In this document: positions 34,556-43,400 of the stretch, in pieces | How the letters are laid out: each line of letters opens with the position of its first letter | How positions within the stretch are numbered: the first letter of the stretch is position 1 | Translations under genes and position numbers: made by a program | The notes under the pieces: generated by a model | Databases searched by the model: none | The model's input: the letters and a program-made list of their open reading frames with translations, nothing else | What the model was told of the DNA's origin: nothing | Assembly (NCBI RefSeq): GCF_900197875.1 | Contig: NZ_FZMO01000001.1 | Coordinates: forward strand, 124,001 to 188,000 | Origin: Frankia canadensis | GTDB lineage: Bacteria > Actinomycetota > Actinomycetes > Frankiales > Frankiaceae | Direction of reading: 5' to 3' | DNA: 64,000 nucleotides

Positions 34556-35266
34556 CGGATCTCCTGGCAGCTCGAAGAAGCCGGCTACCGTGTGCTCGTC
34601 CAGGCATGGGACTTCGTCGCGGGATCTAACTGGCAGGTCCGCATGCAGCAAGGCGTACGAGACACCCAACGCACCATAGCTGTGCTCTCCGGCGCCTACC
34701 TCAATTCGGTCTACGGCCAGGCCGAGTGGCAGGCCGCGCATGCCGCGGACCCCCAGGGCTTCGCCCGCAAGCTCCTGCCCGTACGCGTGGAGGACTGCCC
34801 GCGGCCCGGACTCCTCGGCGCGGTCGTTTCCATCGACCTCTTTGACCATCACGACGCAGACAAGGCCGGCCAGCACCTCCTCGACCACCTCAGCCACGCG
34901 GTCACCGGGCGCGCCAAACCCGTCACACCACCACGCTTCCCCACACGCCATCTGACCTCCCCGGCCCACGCACCGACGATCCCCTCCGCCAAATCCCACC
35001 CCACCGGCGCTCCCGGCGAGGTCCATACCGCTTGGGACGTCACCAGCCACCACGCTTTCACCGGCAACATCGACGCGGTGCTGGTCCTGGCTGCCTTGCC
35101 GCTGTCCGACGGCCGCACCCTGCTCGCTAGCGCAGCAGCCAACGATGACCAGGTGCGGTTGTGGGATCCCGCCACCGGACAGCGCCGTCACGCACTCAGG
35201 GGCCACGAAATGAGGGTGCACGCCTTGGCCGCGCCTTGCCGCTGCCAGACGGTCGCACTGAGGTGA
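34556..35266 (+). pseudogene. TIR domain-WD40 protein fragment
   Basis: The frame opens mid-domain with ISWQLEEAGYRVLVQAWDF, then DTQRTIAVLSGAYLNSVYGQAEW, KLLPVRVEDCPRPGLL. This is a TIR (TIR_2-like) domain missing its first strand and start. It is followed by a linker and the first WD40-type repeat (LPLSDGRTLLASAAANDDQVRLWDPATGQ). The next repeat is broken: GCCGCGCCTTGCC around 35228-35240 has two extra bases relative to the repeat before it, and shifting frame restores LPLPDGRT. After that no further repeats exist. Such genes are common in Frankia-like genomes and may act in defence. This one is a double-ended remnant. Confidence 0.75.
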
Positions 35267-35434
35267 GCCCCGTTTCTCGGACACCTGCGTAGTGGGACCC
35301 TATCTGGATTATTCACTGGCAGGGTACTACTATTCGCGAACTGGTCGTCGCTGAGCTTCTGAATCTTGACAGATAGGGCGGACGCGGTCAGCCGGCGCGA
35401 ACCTCACCTCGACGATCTTTACCACGTGCATGCC

Positions 35435-35959
35435 CTATCCTGGCCGCCCTGGCTGATAAGGTCCTTCGGCGGCCAGAGCCTTACCAATCTCGCTGGTGAT
35501 CTTGTGGACGAGATTAGGTGCCAGCTTTCCTGGCCACAGGGAAATGCGGATGATCTCGGGCCACGGGCTACGCCTGGCCTCAACGCGGAGTCGATAGTCG
35601 TCTGCGCCAAACGGGAGAGGATCGATATACTTGTGGTCATAACTACCTGTGTCCAAAATGAAGAGCCCCGACTCGGTGGGCGACCATGACGTTTCGATGG
35701 CGTCATCCGCTTCTTCCCAGAGGGGCGGGGCGATTTCGTGGGCGATAATCTTGACAGTCGCTTCGCGAGCTTCGGGGCCTTGCGCCGAATCCGAAGCGCA
35801 GAAAATGCGAACGAGGCCCCCTTCGACCGCCAAGAGTGGATCAATCGGGAAGGACATGCGGGTGGACGTGACAGAGGCGTCACAGAGAAGAAGGGCCCAG
35901 TCGGCAATTCCTCTAGGGCCATAGAAGAGAACGCGCCCCCCATCGCCAATTGTTTTCAC
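35435..35959 (-). CDS. Hypothetical protein (174 aa)
   Basis: I chose GTG 35959 because an AAGGAG site (complement of 35967-35972) lies seven bases upstream; the open frame could extend to 35992. The protein begins with a mixed alpha/beta pattern (GRVLFYGPRGIADWALLL) and ends Gly/Pro-rich. It is rich in Trp and acidic residues (WEEADDAIETSW) and has no membrane segment or known motif. Its DNA is noticeably less GC-rich than its neighbours, which suggests recent acquisition. It lies just after the broken TIR gene. No function can be assigned. Confidence 0.6.
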   Translation of the reverse strand: MKTIGDGGRVLFYGPRGIADWALLLCDASVTSTRMSFPIDPLLAVEGGLVRIFCASDSAQGPEAREATVKIIAHEIAPPLWEEADDAIETSWSPTESGLFILDTGSYDHKYIDPLPFGADDYRLRVEARRSPWPEIIRISLWPGKLAPNLVHKITSEIGKALAAEGPYQPGRPG

Positions 35960-36280
35960 AATAGCACTCCTTATCGTAGCCATGGGAAGCAACGATTATA
36001 TTCTGGCGGAAGTCGGCAGTCTTGGGGGTGATCAATGCATCAGCCCTGACGGAAGGGCGACCACGGGGCGGACAGCTGAGCGAGCCGGCGAGCGACCCGG
36101 CCACCCAGCCGCCCGGTGGCCCCGGTGACGCCGATCAGGCCGGCGCCCGCCTCCGGCCTGTCTTCGGCTGGTCGGTTCGACACATCCACCAGTCAAATAC
36201 CCAGGCCGCCTGTCGCCCCCGAACAGGCACCGTCGCGCCGACCCGTTCAGTCGACCGGTTCCGTCGGACCCGCTGCGCTG
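35960..36280. other. Intergenic stretch, no gene seen
   Basis: Open frames exist on the plus strand but have no ribosome site or domain content. It carries the ribosome site of the hypothetical gene at its left end. Nothing else is recognised. Confidence 0.4.
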
Positions 36281-36535
36281 TCAGTGGACGGAGGAGCCGG
36301 ACATCGTCGCCCACCGGGTTCGCCAGGACATCAGCGACCAGCGGGAGGCGCCGCTCATGATCGAACCGATGCTGGCGAAGGAGGCGACGCTGAAGATCGA
36401 CGCGGTCGACCCGATCGAACCGATGGACAACGCCGAGCCGACCGAGCCGATCGACAGGACGGAGCCCTTCGACCACAGGCAGAGGACGGAGTCCTCGGAG
36501 CCGATCGACAACAGGGACTTGCCGCGCGTGTGCAT
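36281..36535 (-). CDS. LSIGS-repeat small protein
   Basis: 84 residues from ATG 36535. Most of it is a degenerate five-residue repeat: SLLSIGSEDS, VLSIGSVGS, ALSIGSIGS, ASIFSVASFASIGSIMS. A Trp/Arg-rich tail (SRWSLMSWRTRW) follows. The period of five, with Ser/Gly alternating with Ile/Leu/Val, suggests a solenoid or membrane-inserting hairpin. I recall similar short proteins in actinomycete genomes but know no function. The opposite strand is also open but gives a less regular protein. An ATG three codons earlier is possible. Confidence 0.55.
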   Translation of the reverse strand: MHTRGKSLLSIGSEDSVLCLWSKGSVLSIGSVGSALSIGSIGSTASIFSVASFASIGSIMSGASRWSLMSWRTRWATMSGSSVH

Positions 36536-36689
36536 GGGTCCCATCCTGTCGGTTCCTGTCGGCTCGGGTGCCTGTCGCGCTGGAACTTCTTTCCGTTTTT
36601 CACCCGGTGGACAGCCCAGGCCCGGACGGGCCATCGGACGGCCATCCGGGCGCCGCCCTCCTTCGGTCAGCCCTGACAGTCGAGCGCCT

Positions 36690-37193
36690 CTAATGGGACG
36701 GCTGCCACGACGGGTCGCGGCCGATGAAGCCGAGCAGGCGCGTCTGGGCGGCGGAGCCGGCGGGGACGTCGACACGGGTGCGCCAGCGCCCGAGCGCGGC
36801 CTCGGCGGCCCCCGCCGCCTCGGCGCCGCTCGCCGCGGGCGCACAGCCGACCATCGACGCCAGGTCGCCGCTGGTGGCGAGCGTGAGCAGTTCCTCGGTG
36901 GCCGTACCCTCGGCCGCCAGCCGGCCACCGGCGGCGGTGCCCGCCGCGCCGACCAGCGAGGCCAGGGCCGCGGCGGCCTCGATCTGCAGCAGCAGCCGAT
37001 GCCGCCGCAGCCGGGCGATCTCCTCCCGGACCCGGTCGAGCACCTGCCGCCCGTCGGCGGACGGCGCGGTGCCCCGGCCCATCGCCGCCTCCAGCCGCCC
37101 CAGCGCGGCTTGGGCCCGCAGGCGGTCCGCGCCGGCGACGAAATGCCGGTCGACGTAGTCGAGCACCGGCCTGATCCCGGACAGCTCCTCCAT
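36690..37193 (-). CDS. Hypothetical alpha-helical protein
   Basis: 167 residues from ATG 37193, almost entirely helical: VLDYVDRHFVAGADRLRAQA, QVLDRVREEIARLRRHRLLLQIEAAAALASLVG. The C-terminus is Ala-rich and ends LLGFIGRDPSWQP. The same frame continues upstream as RGYTIRARPNALLDT with no start codon before it meets the stop of the convergent-looking GntR gene region, so the true N-terminus may have been cut off when the catabolic island was inserted next to it. It lies upstream of the LSIGS-repeat gene on the same strand. Function unknown. Confidence 0.5.
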   Translation of the reverse strand: MEELSGIRPVLDYVDRHFVAGADRLRAQAALGRLEAAMGRGTAPSADGRQVLDRVREEIARLRRHRLLLQIEAAAALASLVGAAGTAAGGRLAAEGTATEELLTLATSGDLASMVGCAPAASGAEAAGAAEAALGRWRTRVDVPAGSAAQTRLLGFIGRDPSWQPSH

Positions 37194-37280
37194 CGTGTCG
37201 AGCAGCGCGTTCGGGCGGGCGCGGATCGTGTACCCGCGGCACCGAGGGGCCCCGTCGAGGCGTCTGGCCTGGGTGCCGGG

Positions 37281-38081
37281 TCAGCCCCAGGTGATCGGCG
37301 AGCAGGTGAACGAGGGCTCACGCTCGTGCATGTGGCCGAGATATTTCTGCATGTGCTCGCGCATCAGCCGTTCGGCCTGGTCGGCATTTCCGTCGAGAAT
37401 TGCCTGTCCGATCAGCCGGTGCTCGTCACGGATGCTTTCGCTCGTCGTGTTGCGCGCGATACCGCCCGAGACGACCTTCGTGGTGTAGAGTTCCTTGAGA
37501 GCGGTCGCGACAAGATTGAGGACGTTGTTGCCCGTCATGCTGCTGATGACGTAGTGGAACTCGTTCGCGGCGTCGATGTAGCGCATGTCCCCCGTCGGGG
37601 TGCTCGCCTCGATCTGGAGGGCGTGCTCGAGTTGAAGTCTAGCCTGGGGGTCGGGGTTCTCTGCGGCCATGCGGGCGACCATCGGTTCCAGAAAGATTCT
37701 GGTTTCGATGAGCTCCTGGATTGTGGCGCGACGAAGGCTCAGATAGAGCGAGAACGTACGCCCGACGTTGCACGGGTCGACCGCGAGCACTGTGGGGCCA
37801 CCACCGGGGCCCGACTTCAGTGATATCAGGCCGTGGATCTCGAGGATACGCAGGGCTTCGCGGAGCGAACCGCGTCCTACCCCGAACTGCTCCACCATTG
37901 CGGCCTCGTTCGGAAGACGGTCCCCCGGTCCGAGGCCCTTCCGGATCACCTCCTCGACGAGCGCCGCGGCGATACGTTCGGAGGTCTTCACAGATCTCGA
38001 GAGCGGCGAGGCCGAGGGGCGCTGCGCCGGAGTGGCGTCAGACGTTTGCCCCGACGAGCCGTCCATGCGCATCGTCACCAT
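37281..38081 (-). CDS. FadR/GntR-family transcriptional regulator
   Basis: 266 residues from ATG 38081, preceded by AAGGTG. The N-terminal winged helix-turn-helix is clear (LGPGDRLPNEAAMVEQFGVG, RGSLREALRILEIHGLISL). The C-terminal FCD ligand domain is all-helical, with metal-site residues in DAANEFHYVI and the DEHRLIGQAIL / REHMQKYLGHMH helices. FadR-type repressors bind palindromes and are released by an organic acid or acyl-CoA. It is the last gene of the leftward acyl-CoA dehydrogenase operon and is the best candidate for the inverted repeats found at 40835, 43378 and 43548. Confidence 0.87.
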   Translation of the reverse strand: MVTMRMDGSSGQTSDATPAQRPSASPLSRSVKTSERIAAALVEEVIRKGLGPGDRLPNEAAMVEQFGVGRGSLREALRILEIHGLISLKSGPGGGPTVLAVDPCNVGRTFSLYLSLRRATIQELIETRIFLEPMVARMAAENPDPQARLQLEHALQIEASTPTGDMRYIDAANEFHYVISSMTGNNVLNLVATALKELYTTKVVSGGIARNTTSESIRDEHRLIGQAILDGNADQAERLMREHMQKYLGHMHEREPSFTCSPITWG

Positions 38082-38224
38082 GAATCCCACCTTACGGTAC
38101 GTCGGTGTGGACACCGTCGACCATGCCCCGGACCTGGGCTTGCGTACGATGATCGTCCCGTTCTGTGCCACAGGCGATCCCCTGGGTGTCCGTGTGGTGT
38201 CAGACGGTCACCTGGGTGGCGGGG

Positions 38225-38746
38225 TCACGCCAACGGTCCGCTCTTTGCCTGCGGGAAGTAGCCTTGCTCGGCACCGCTGTCCCGTCCGGGAAGTAGAACC
38301 GATCGCCGCCAGGACAGCACATCCTCGCCGTCCTGGTTGAGCCCCCGCGTCGTCATCGAGACGATTCCGTAGCCCGGTCTCGATCCGCTCGGCCGGGTCC
38401 CCGTGCACAGGCTCTCGGCGTAGAGGGTGTCGCCGACGTAGACCGGGTGAGTCAGCCGGACCTCGTCCATGCCCAGGTTGGCGACCGCGTTCTGGCTCAT
38501 GTCGATGACAGAGAGGCCGAGGATCAGCGCGATGGTGAATCCCGAGTTGACCAGGATGCGGCCGCCTGACACGGGGTTCTGCCGTGCCAGGTGGGCGTTG
38601 AAGTGATTCTGGTTGGTATTGCAGGTCAGCAACGTGAACCAGGTGCAGTCGGCCTCGCTGATCGTCCGGCCTAACGGATGCTGGTAGACGTCGCCTGGCA
38701 CGAAATCCTCGTAGTAACGGCCGAGCGCGGGGGGGTGGATTGTCAT
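38225..38746 (-). CDS. MaoC-like hydratase/dehydratase
   Basis: 173 residues from ATG 38746, one base after the stop of the acyl-CoA dehydrogenase gene; an ATG at 38758 is also possible. Hot-dog fold motifs of MaoC proteins are present: YYEDFVPGDVYQHPLGRTIS, the hydratase-2-like NTNQNHFNAHLA active-site helix, VNSGFTIALILGLS and HPVYVGDTLYAES. The enzyme probably adds water to an enoyl-CoA made by the upstream dehydrogenase, in a side-chain or ring-derived beta-oxidation step. Confidence 0.87.
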   Translation of the reverse strand: MTIHPPALGRYYEDFVPGDVYQHPLGRTISEADCTWFTLLTCNTNQNHFNAHLARQNPVSGGRILVNSGFTIALILGLSVIDMSQNAVANLGMDEVRLTHPVYVGDTLYAESLCTGTRPSGSRPGYGIVSMTTRGLNQDGEDVLSWRRSVLLPGRDSGAEQGYFPQAKSGPLA

Positions 38747-38747
38747 G

Positions 38748-39920
38748 TCAGATCGCATCCCTCTCCAGTAGTCGGCGGGCGATGAGCAGCTGTTGGATCT
38801 CGTTGGTGCCTTCGCCGAGGATCAGCAGCGGTGCGTCCCTGTATAGCCGCTCGATTACGAACTCCTGCGAGTATCCGTAGCCGCCGTGAATACGCATGGA
38901 CTCGACGGTGCACCAATGTGCGGTTTCGGTTGCGAAGTACTTCGCCATCCCGGCCTCGAGGTCGGCTCGCCCTCCGCTGGCTTTCTTTCGCGCGGCGTCT
39001 TCCAGGAGGAGTTCCGCGGCCCGGATCTTGGTGCCCATCTGCGCGATCTTCTGTTGGATGAGCTGATGGTTGCTGATCGGCCGACCGAATGCCTCGCGCT
39101 GCTGGGCGTACTTCACACCCGCTTCGAAGGCCGCGGTCGCCAGCCCCACGGCGCGGGCGGCGACGTTGACCCTGCCGAGCTCTACAGCGGACATGAAATA
39201 GGCAAATCCCTGGCCGAGCCCGGTCTCTCCGCCGAGGACCGAGGATGCCGGCGTCCTGAAGCCGTCGAAGACGAGTTCGGTCGACTCGACACCCTTGTAT
39301 CCGAGTTTCTTCAGCTGCGGTGGCACGAGCAGGCCGGGCTGCTCGTGCGCGCCGGCCCGCTTCTCGACAACGAAGGCCGTCATGCCGCGGTGGCGCGGCC
39401 TGGCGTTCGGGTCTGTGACGGCGAGCAGCATCACCAGGTCGGCGCGCAGCCCGTTGGTCGCCCACATCTTGCGTCCGTCGATGACGTACTCAGCGCCGTC
39501 TCGGCGCGCCCGGGTCGTGATCGCCTGAACGTCGGATCCGGCGTGCGGCTCGGTCATCGAGTAGGCGGCGCGAAGCTCACCGGTCGCCATGCGCGGCAGC
39601 AGTCGCCGTCGCTGCTCCTCCGTGCCGTACTGCTGGATCATCCAGGCGGCCATGAAGTGCGTGTTGACGACTCCGGAGAGGCTGATCCAGCCTCTCGAGA
39701 GCTCCTTGATCACCAGGGCGTACGTCACGAGATCCTGGCCGAGGCCGCCGTACTCCTCCGGGATCACGAGGCCGAACAACCCCATCTGCTTCAGTTGCTC
39801 GACCATCTCGGTCGGGAACTGGTCGCGGTGGTCGAGTTCGGATGCCTGCGGCGCGACCTCGGCGTCGACGAACTTCCGCACCAGCCCGATCATGTCGCGC
39901 TGTTCGCTCGTCAGCTCCAC
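38748..39920 (-). CDS. Acyl-CoA dehydrogenase
   Basis: 390 residues from GTG 39920 with an AGGAG site. Signature blocks are AAYSMTEPHAGSDVQAI, the REAFGRPISNHQLIQQKIAQM helix and HGGYGYSQEFVIERLYRD. The catalytic-base position is probably Glu370 in LGEGTNEIQ. It is an FAD enzyme that makes a trans-2-enoyl-CoA and passes electrons to ETF. It sits between an HpcH/CitE-type lyase and a MaoC hydratase, which makes a complete dehydrogenate-hydrate-cleave set. Confidence 0.92.
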   Translation of the reverse strand: MELTSEQRDMIGLVRKFVDAEVAPQASELDHRDQFPTEMVEQLKQMGLFGLVIPEEYGGLGQDLVTYALVIKELSRGWISLSGVVNTHFMAAWMIQQYGTEEQRRRLLPRMATGELRAAYSMTEPHAGSDVQAITTRARRDGAEYVIDGRKMWATNGLRADLVMLLAVTDPNARPRHRGMTAFVVEKRAGAHEQPGLLVPPQLKKLGYKGVESTELVFDGFRTPASSVLGGETGLGQGFAYFMSAVELGRVNVAARAVGLATAAFEAGVKYAQQREAFGRPISNHQLIQQKIAQMGTKIRAAELLLEDAARKKASGGRADLEAGMAKYFATETAHWCTVESMRIHGGYGYSQEFVIERLYRDAPLLILGEGTNEIQQLLIARRLLERDAI

Positions 39921-39972
39921 TGCTATGTCTCCTAGACGTCCGGGTCTGGCGAAATCGAGGTAGGCGGTGGCC

Positions 39973-40806
39973 TCAGTGGACAGCGGCTAGTCGCAGCGTC
40001 ATGCGGGCCTGGCGGGCGACCGGCTCGTCCACGAGGCGGCCATCCGCCACGGCCACCGCCGCCCCGCCGGCCGCGGCTTCGTCGAGCGCGGCGAGCACCC
40101 GCCGCGCGCGTTCCACCTCGGCCTTCGACGGTGTAAAGACCTCATGGACGACCGAAACCTGGGCCGGGTGAATGCACAGCTTCCCGCCCATGCCCAGCGC
40201 GCGGGCGCGGACGGCCTCCGCGCGCAGGGCGCCCGGATCAGTGGCGGCGAGATGCACGGCGTCGAAGGGCCGGCGTGAGCCCGCCGCCGCCGCGTCCACG
40301 ACCAGACGCGATCGTGCGTACATCAGTTCGGCGCCGTCGGCGAGCGGTTCCAGCCCGAGTTCGGCGCCCAGATCTGCGCCGCCCAGTGCCAGGGCGGCCA
40401 CCCGTGGGTCGCGTGCGATCTCGTATGCCGAGCGCAGCCCGGCAGCGGTCTCGACGAGTGCGATCACAGGCGCGCTGTCGGCGGGCATCAGCGCGAGTGC
40501 CTCGGGCGTGGCCTTCGGAAGCATCAGCGCGTCCACCTGCGTGTTCGCGAGGTCGGCGAGGTCGGCGGCCCCCCACCGGCTGTCGGGTGCGTTGATGCGG
40601 ACAACGACCAGTGGCCCGAGGCCGCGGGCTGCGCCCACCGCGTCGACGGCGAGCGTGCGTGCCTGGTCCTTGCGCTCCCGAAGGACCGCGTCTTCAAGAT
40701 CGATTACCACGGCGTCGGCGGCGCCGTTGAGCGCTTTGTCGACCTTGTAGGCATCGTCGCCGGGTACGAAAAGCAACGAGCGAGCATTGCTGAGCGACTG
40801 GCGCAT
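39973..40806 (-). CDS. HpcH/HpaI-CitE-type lyase
   Basis: 277 residues from ATG 40806 (AAGGAG site). Motifs of the citrate-lyase beta/malyl-CoA lyase group are visible: RSLLFVPGDDAYKVDKAL, AVVIDLEDAVLRERKDQAR, VVVRINAPDSRW, MLPKATPEAL, ALVETAAGL and KLCIHPAQV. Mg-dependent enzymes of this family cleave or form C-C bonds in beta-hydroxyacyl-CoA compounds such as malyl-CoA. It is the first gene of the leftward operon and may cleave the hydroxyacyl-CoA made by the dehydrogenase and MaoC pair. Confidence 0.87.
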   Translation of the reverse strand: MRQSLSNARSLLFVPGDDAYKVDKALNGAADAVVIDLEDAVLRERKDQARTLAVDAVGAARGLGPLVVVRINAPDSRWGAADLADLANTQVDALMLPKATPEALALMPADSAPVIALVETAAGLRSAYEIARDPRVAALALGGADLGAELGLEPLADGAELMYARSRLVVDAAAAGSRRPFDAVHLAATDPGALRAEAVRARALGMGGKLCIHPAQVSVVHEVFTPSKAEVERARRVLAALDEAAAGGAAVAVADGRLVDEPVARQARMTLRLAAVH

Positions 40807-40834
40807 CGGGCTCCTTGTCCGCGAGTCGGCCGAT

Positions 40835-40850
40835 CCATGCGTATGATTAC
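40835..40850. promoter_or_regulatory. Candidate operator between divergent catabolic genes
   Basis: CCATGCGTATGATTAC lies in the 82-base gap between the lyase and CoA-transferase genes. It shares CATGCG[CT]ATGAT with the site at 43548-43570, so one regulator may bind both. It also covers the only AT-rich patch of the gap. Confidence 0.45.
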
Positions 40851-40888
40851 AGTAAATTCTCTCCCAGGCAAACCGATGGAGCGACCTG

Positions 40889-42103
40889 ATGCATGTCACG
40901 CACGATCGTGCCGCCGCGGTGCTGCTGCGCGACCTGCCTGCTCCCCGCGTGCTAGCCGCGATGGGACCGCAGCTTCCAGCCGGCCTTGTCGCCGCGATCA
41001 TCCGGGAAGCTCGCCGCACTGATCGGGTGCTCACCCTGCTCGTCGCCGACCTGACTGGCCGTTTCGCCTTTCTCGACGCCGCGGCCCGCGCGCAGGTGCG
41101 CGCTGGCCGGCTGCGGGTGGTCGTGCTCGCGGGCGCGGTTCCGGTCGACCTGGCGGCCGACGTCGACCACGTCCCCGCGTCGATGTGGGACGTCGACGGC
41201 ATGATTGCCTCGGGGGTGTTGCCCTTCGACGTGGTGGTCGCCAGGATGCGGCCCACAGGCCGGCCTGGGTGGCTCGGCTATGGCGATATCGTCGGATATA
41301 CCCACTCCGCGCTGACAACGTCGGCACGCGCAGGTTTCGAGCTCCAACCCGCCCACGCAAACCTTCCCGGCACCGATCCTGTCCCACTGGATCGCGCGCA
41401 GGTCGTGGTGACCGCACCGGTGGGGGAGGCCGACGCCGACGCGCCGCCGGGCCGGTCACCGTCCGACGCGCAACTGCGGGTGGCCGCGAGGGTCGCGGAC
41501 CTCGTGCCGTGCCAGGCCACGGTGCAGGTCGGGCTCGGCGCCGTGCCGGAGGCCGTGGTGGCCGCGCTGGTCGGGCGCCATGACCTGCGTGTCCACTCGG
41601 GCGTGCTGCCTGGCGCGCTGCGGCGACTCTCGACCGTCGGGCCGATGGTGGCCACCGGCGTGCTCGGAGACGCTTCATGCGGTTGGGGTGAGGTGTGTCT
41701 GGAGCCGCTGAGCCGTACCCATGACCCGGTCCGGTTGCTCGGCCTGTGGCGGCTGTGGGCCGTCAACTCGGGTTTCGAGGTGGACCTGACCGGCGCGGTC
41801 AACGCGGAGTACCGCAAGGGGCTTCGGATCGCGAGCGGCGGCGGCCAGACGGACTTCGTCCGTGCCGCGCACCTGGGAGCCGAGGGCGCCTCTGTGCTCG
41901 CGCTACCGTCCCGGTCGGCCGGCGCGCCCCGGATCGTGGCGCATCTGGGTGTTCCCGCGACCACCCCTGGCGGCGAGGTCGACCTGGTGGTGACCGAGTA
42001 CGGCGTCGCGGACCTGCGCGGCCGCTCCGCCACGGACCGGGCGGCTGCCCTGGTCGCCGTCGCGCATCCGGACGACCGCCCGAGTCTTGCGGCCGGCCTC
42101 TGA
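40889..42103 (+). CDS. Acetyl-CoA hydrolase/4-hydroxybutyrate CoA-transferase family protein
   Basis: 404 residues. The family marks are VQVGLGAVPEAV, LRVHSGVLPG, the FEVDLTGAVNAEYRKG segment (the conserved Glu follows VNA), GGQTDFVRAAHLG and VVTEYGVADLRGRS. Enzymes of this group move CoA between acetyl-CoA and short carboxylic acids, through a glutamyl-CoA intermediate. It reads away from the lyase operon and is probably used to activate or salvage CoA esters from the same pathway. It starts with ATG 40889; GGAG lies about 12 bases upstream. Confidence 0.87.
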   Translation: MHVTHDRAAAVLLRDLPAPRVLAAMGPQLPAGLVAAIIREARRTDRVLTLLVADLTGRFAFLDAAARAQVRAGRLRVVVLAGAVPVDLAADVDHVPASMWDVDGMIASGVLPFDVVVARMRPTGRPGWLGYGDIVGYTHSALTTSARAGFELQPAHANLPGTDPVPLDRAQVVVTAPVGEADADAPPGRSPSDAQLRVAARVADLVPCQATVQVGLGAVPEAVVAALVGRHDLRVHSGVLPGALRRLSTVGPMVATGVLGDASCGWGEVCLEPLSRTHDPVRLLGLWRLWAVNSGFEVDLTGAVNAEYRKGLRIASGGGQTDFVRAAHLGAEGASVLALPSRSAGAPRIVAHLGVPATTPGGEVDLVVTEYGVADLRGRSATDRAAALVAVAHPDDRPSLAAGL

Positions 42104-42118
42104 CCTGGCCGGTGGTTG

Positions 42119-42140
42119 CCCGGCCCCGGCCCCGGCCGGG
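42119..42140. terminator. Possible bidirectional terminator hairpin
   Basis: CCCGGCC (42119-42125) pairs with GGCCGGG (42134-42140) across an 8-base loop, in the 54-base gap between two converging genes. No T-run follows, so it is only a candidate. Confidence 0.35.
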
Positions 42141-42157
42141 TCCGGCGAGTCCTGGCG

Positions 42158-43357
42158 TCAGATGATGCCGCGCTCGCGCAGCCGAGCCACCTCGGCCTCA
42201 CTCTTGCCGAGATAGTCGCCATAGACAATGTCGTTGTCCGCGCCAAGCGGGGGCGCGCTGCGCCACACCGTGCCTGGGTGCTTCACGAGTCGCGGCACCA
42301 CGCCCTGCATACGTACCGGTCCGAGGTCCTGGTCCTCGACGGTGACGATGTTGCCGTTCTCCCGGTAGGTCGGATCGGCCAGGATGTCGTCCACGGTGTA
42401 GATCGTCGACGCCACGACCTCGAGCTCCTGCATGATCTTCAAACAATCGTCGAGCGGGCGCTGGCTGATCCAGTCGCGCAGTATGCCGTCGAGTCGTGCA
42501 CGACGTTCCTCCTGCATCGCCGGTGTCGCGTAGTCGGCGACGTCTTCGCCGACCAGACGGGCGACGTTCTGCACTGATCGGGGCGTCCCCGAGGTGACGG
42601 TGATCCAGCGGGCGTCGAGGGTCCGGAAAGTGTTGATCACGGCGGCCGGGGCGGCGGCGAGGCGGTTGCCGGCACGCTGCGGGACCTGGCCGGACTGGTC
42701 GCGGAATACCACCTGCCACTCGACGAGCCGGAAGAGAGTCTCGTACAGCGCCAGGTCGATCCATTCGCCGGCGAAGTCCGGGTCGGTGGCCCGACGGTAG
42801 AGCGCTGCCTGGATCGCGAAGGCACCCATGAGACCGGTGACCGAGTCGCCGTGGGAGAAGCCGGTGTGCACCGGAGGCCCGTCGGGGAACCCGGTCAGGT
42901 TGACCACGCCGCTCATCGCCTCGCCGACCTTGCCGAAGCCGGGCTGGTTGCGTCGCGAGGAGCGCGCGCCGTAGCCGGTCACCTGGAGCACGATGATCTT
43001 CGGGCTCACCGCGTTGATCGACGCGAAGTCGAGCCCCCATCTCTCGAGCGTGGACACCCGGAAGTTCGTGATGACCACGTCCGCCCAGGCGACCAGGTCA
43101 CGCGCGACCTCTCGGCCCTCGGGGCTGCGCAGGTCGAGCGTCACCGATCGTTTGTTGCGGGCGGAGACCTTCCACCACAGGTGCGCACCGTTGCGCTGCG
43201 GACCGGCCGCTCGCTGTGGGTCGCCACGGCCCGGATCCTCAACGTGCACGACCTCCGCGCCGAGATCGGCCAGCAGCGTGCCGGCGAGCGGTCCGGCGAT
43301 GACGTGGGCGAACTCGACGACCTTGAGGCCGGCCAGGGCTGCCTGGGAGCTCTGCAT
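42158..43357 (-). CDS. Class III (CaiB/BaiF) CoA-transferase
   Basis: 399 residues from ATG 43357 with AAGGA just upstream. The family pattern is complete: VVEFAHVIAGPLAGTLLADLGAEVVHVE, NKRSVTLDLRSPEG, VTGYG and the catalytic Asp in TGFSHGDSVTG. These enzymes exchange CoA between an acyl-CoA and a free acid. It may attach CoA to the carboxylic acid produced by ring opening. It is transcribed alone, divergently from the hydrolase operon. Confidence 0.9.
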   Translation of the reverse strand: MQSSQAALAGLKVVEFAHVIAGPLAGTLLADLGAEVVHVEDPGRGDPQRAAGPQRNGAHLWWKVSARNKRSVTLDLRSPEGREVARDLVAWADVVITNFRVSTLERWGLDFASINAVSPKIIVLQVTGYGARSSRRNQPGFGKVGEAMSGVVNLTGFPDGPPVHTGFSHGDSVTGLMGAFAIQAALYRRATDPDFAGEWIDLALYETLFRLVEWQVVFRDQSGQVPQRAGNRLAAAPAAVINTFRTLDARWITVTSGTPRSVQNVARLVGEDVADYATPAMQEERRARLDGILRDWISQRPLDDCLKIMQELEVVASTIYTVDDILADPTYRENGNIVTVEDQDLGPVRMQGVVPRLVKHPGTVWRSAPPLGADNDIVYGDYLGKSEAEVARLRERGII

Positions 43358-43377
43358 CGATGTCCTTCGCGGCCAAA

Positions 43378-43400
43378 TTCATACGGATAGTTCGCATGAA
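43378..43400. promoter_or_regulatory. Inverted repeat upstream of CaiB-type gene
   Basis: TTCATACG (43378-43385) and CGCATGAA (43393-43400) form an inverted repeat with one mismatch and a 7-base gap, 21 bases before the CoA-transferase start. The half-site TTCATRCG also occurs in the site at 43548. Confidence 0.55.
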
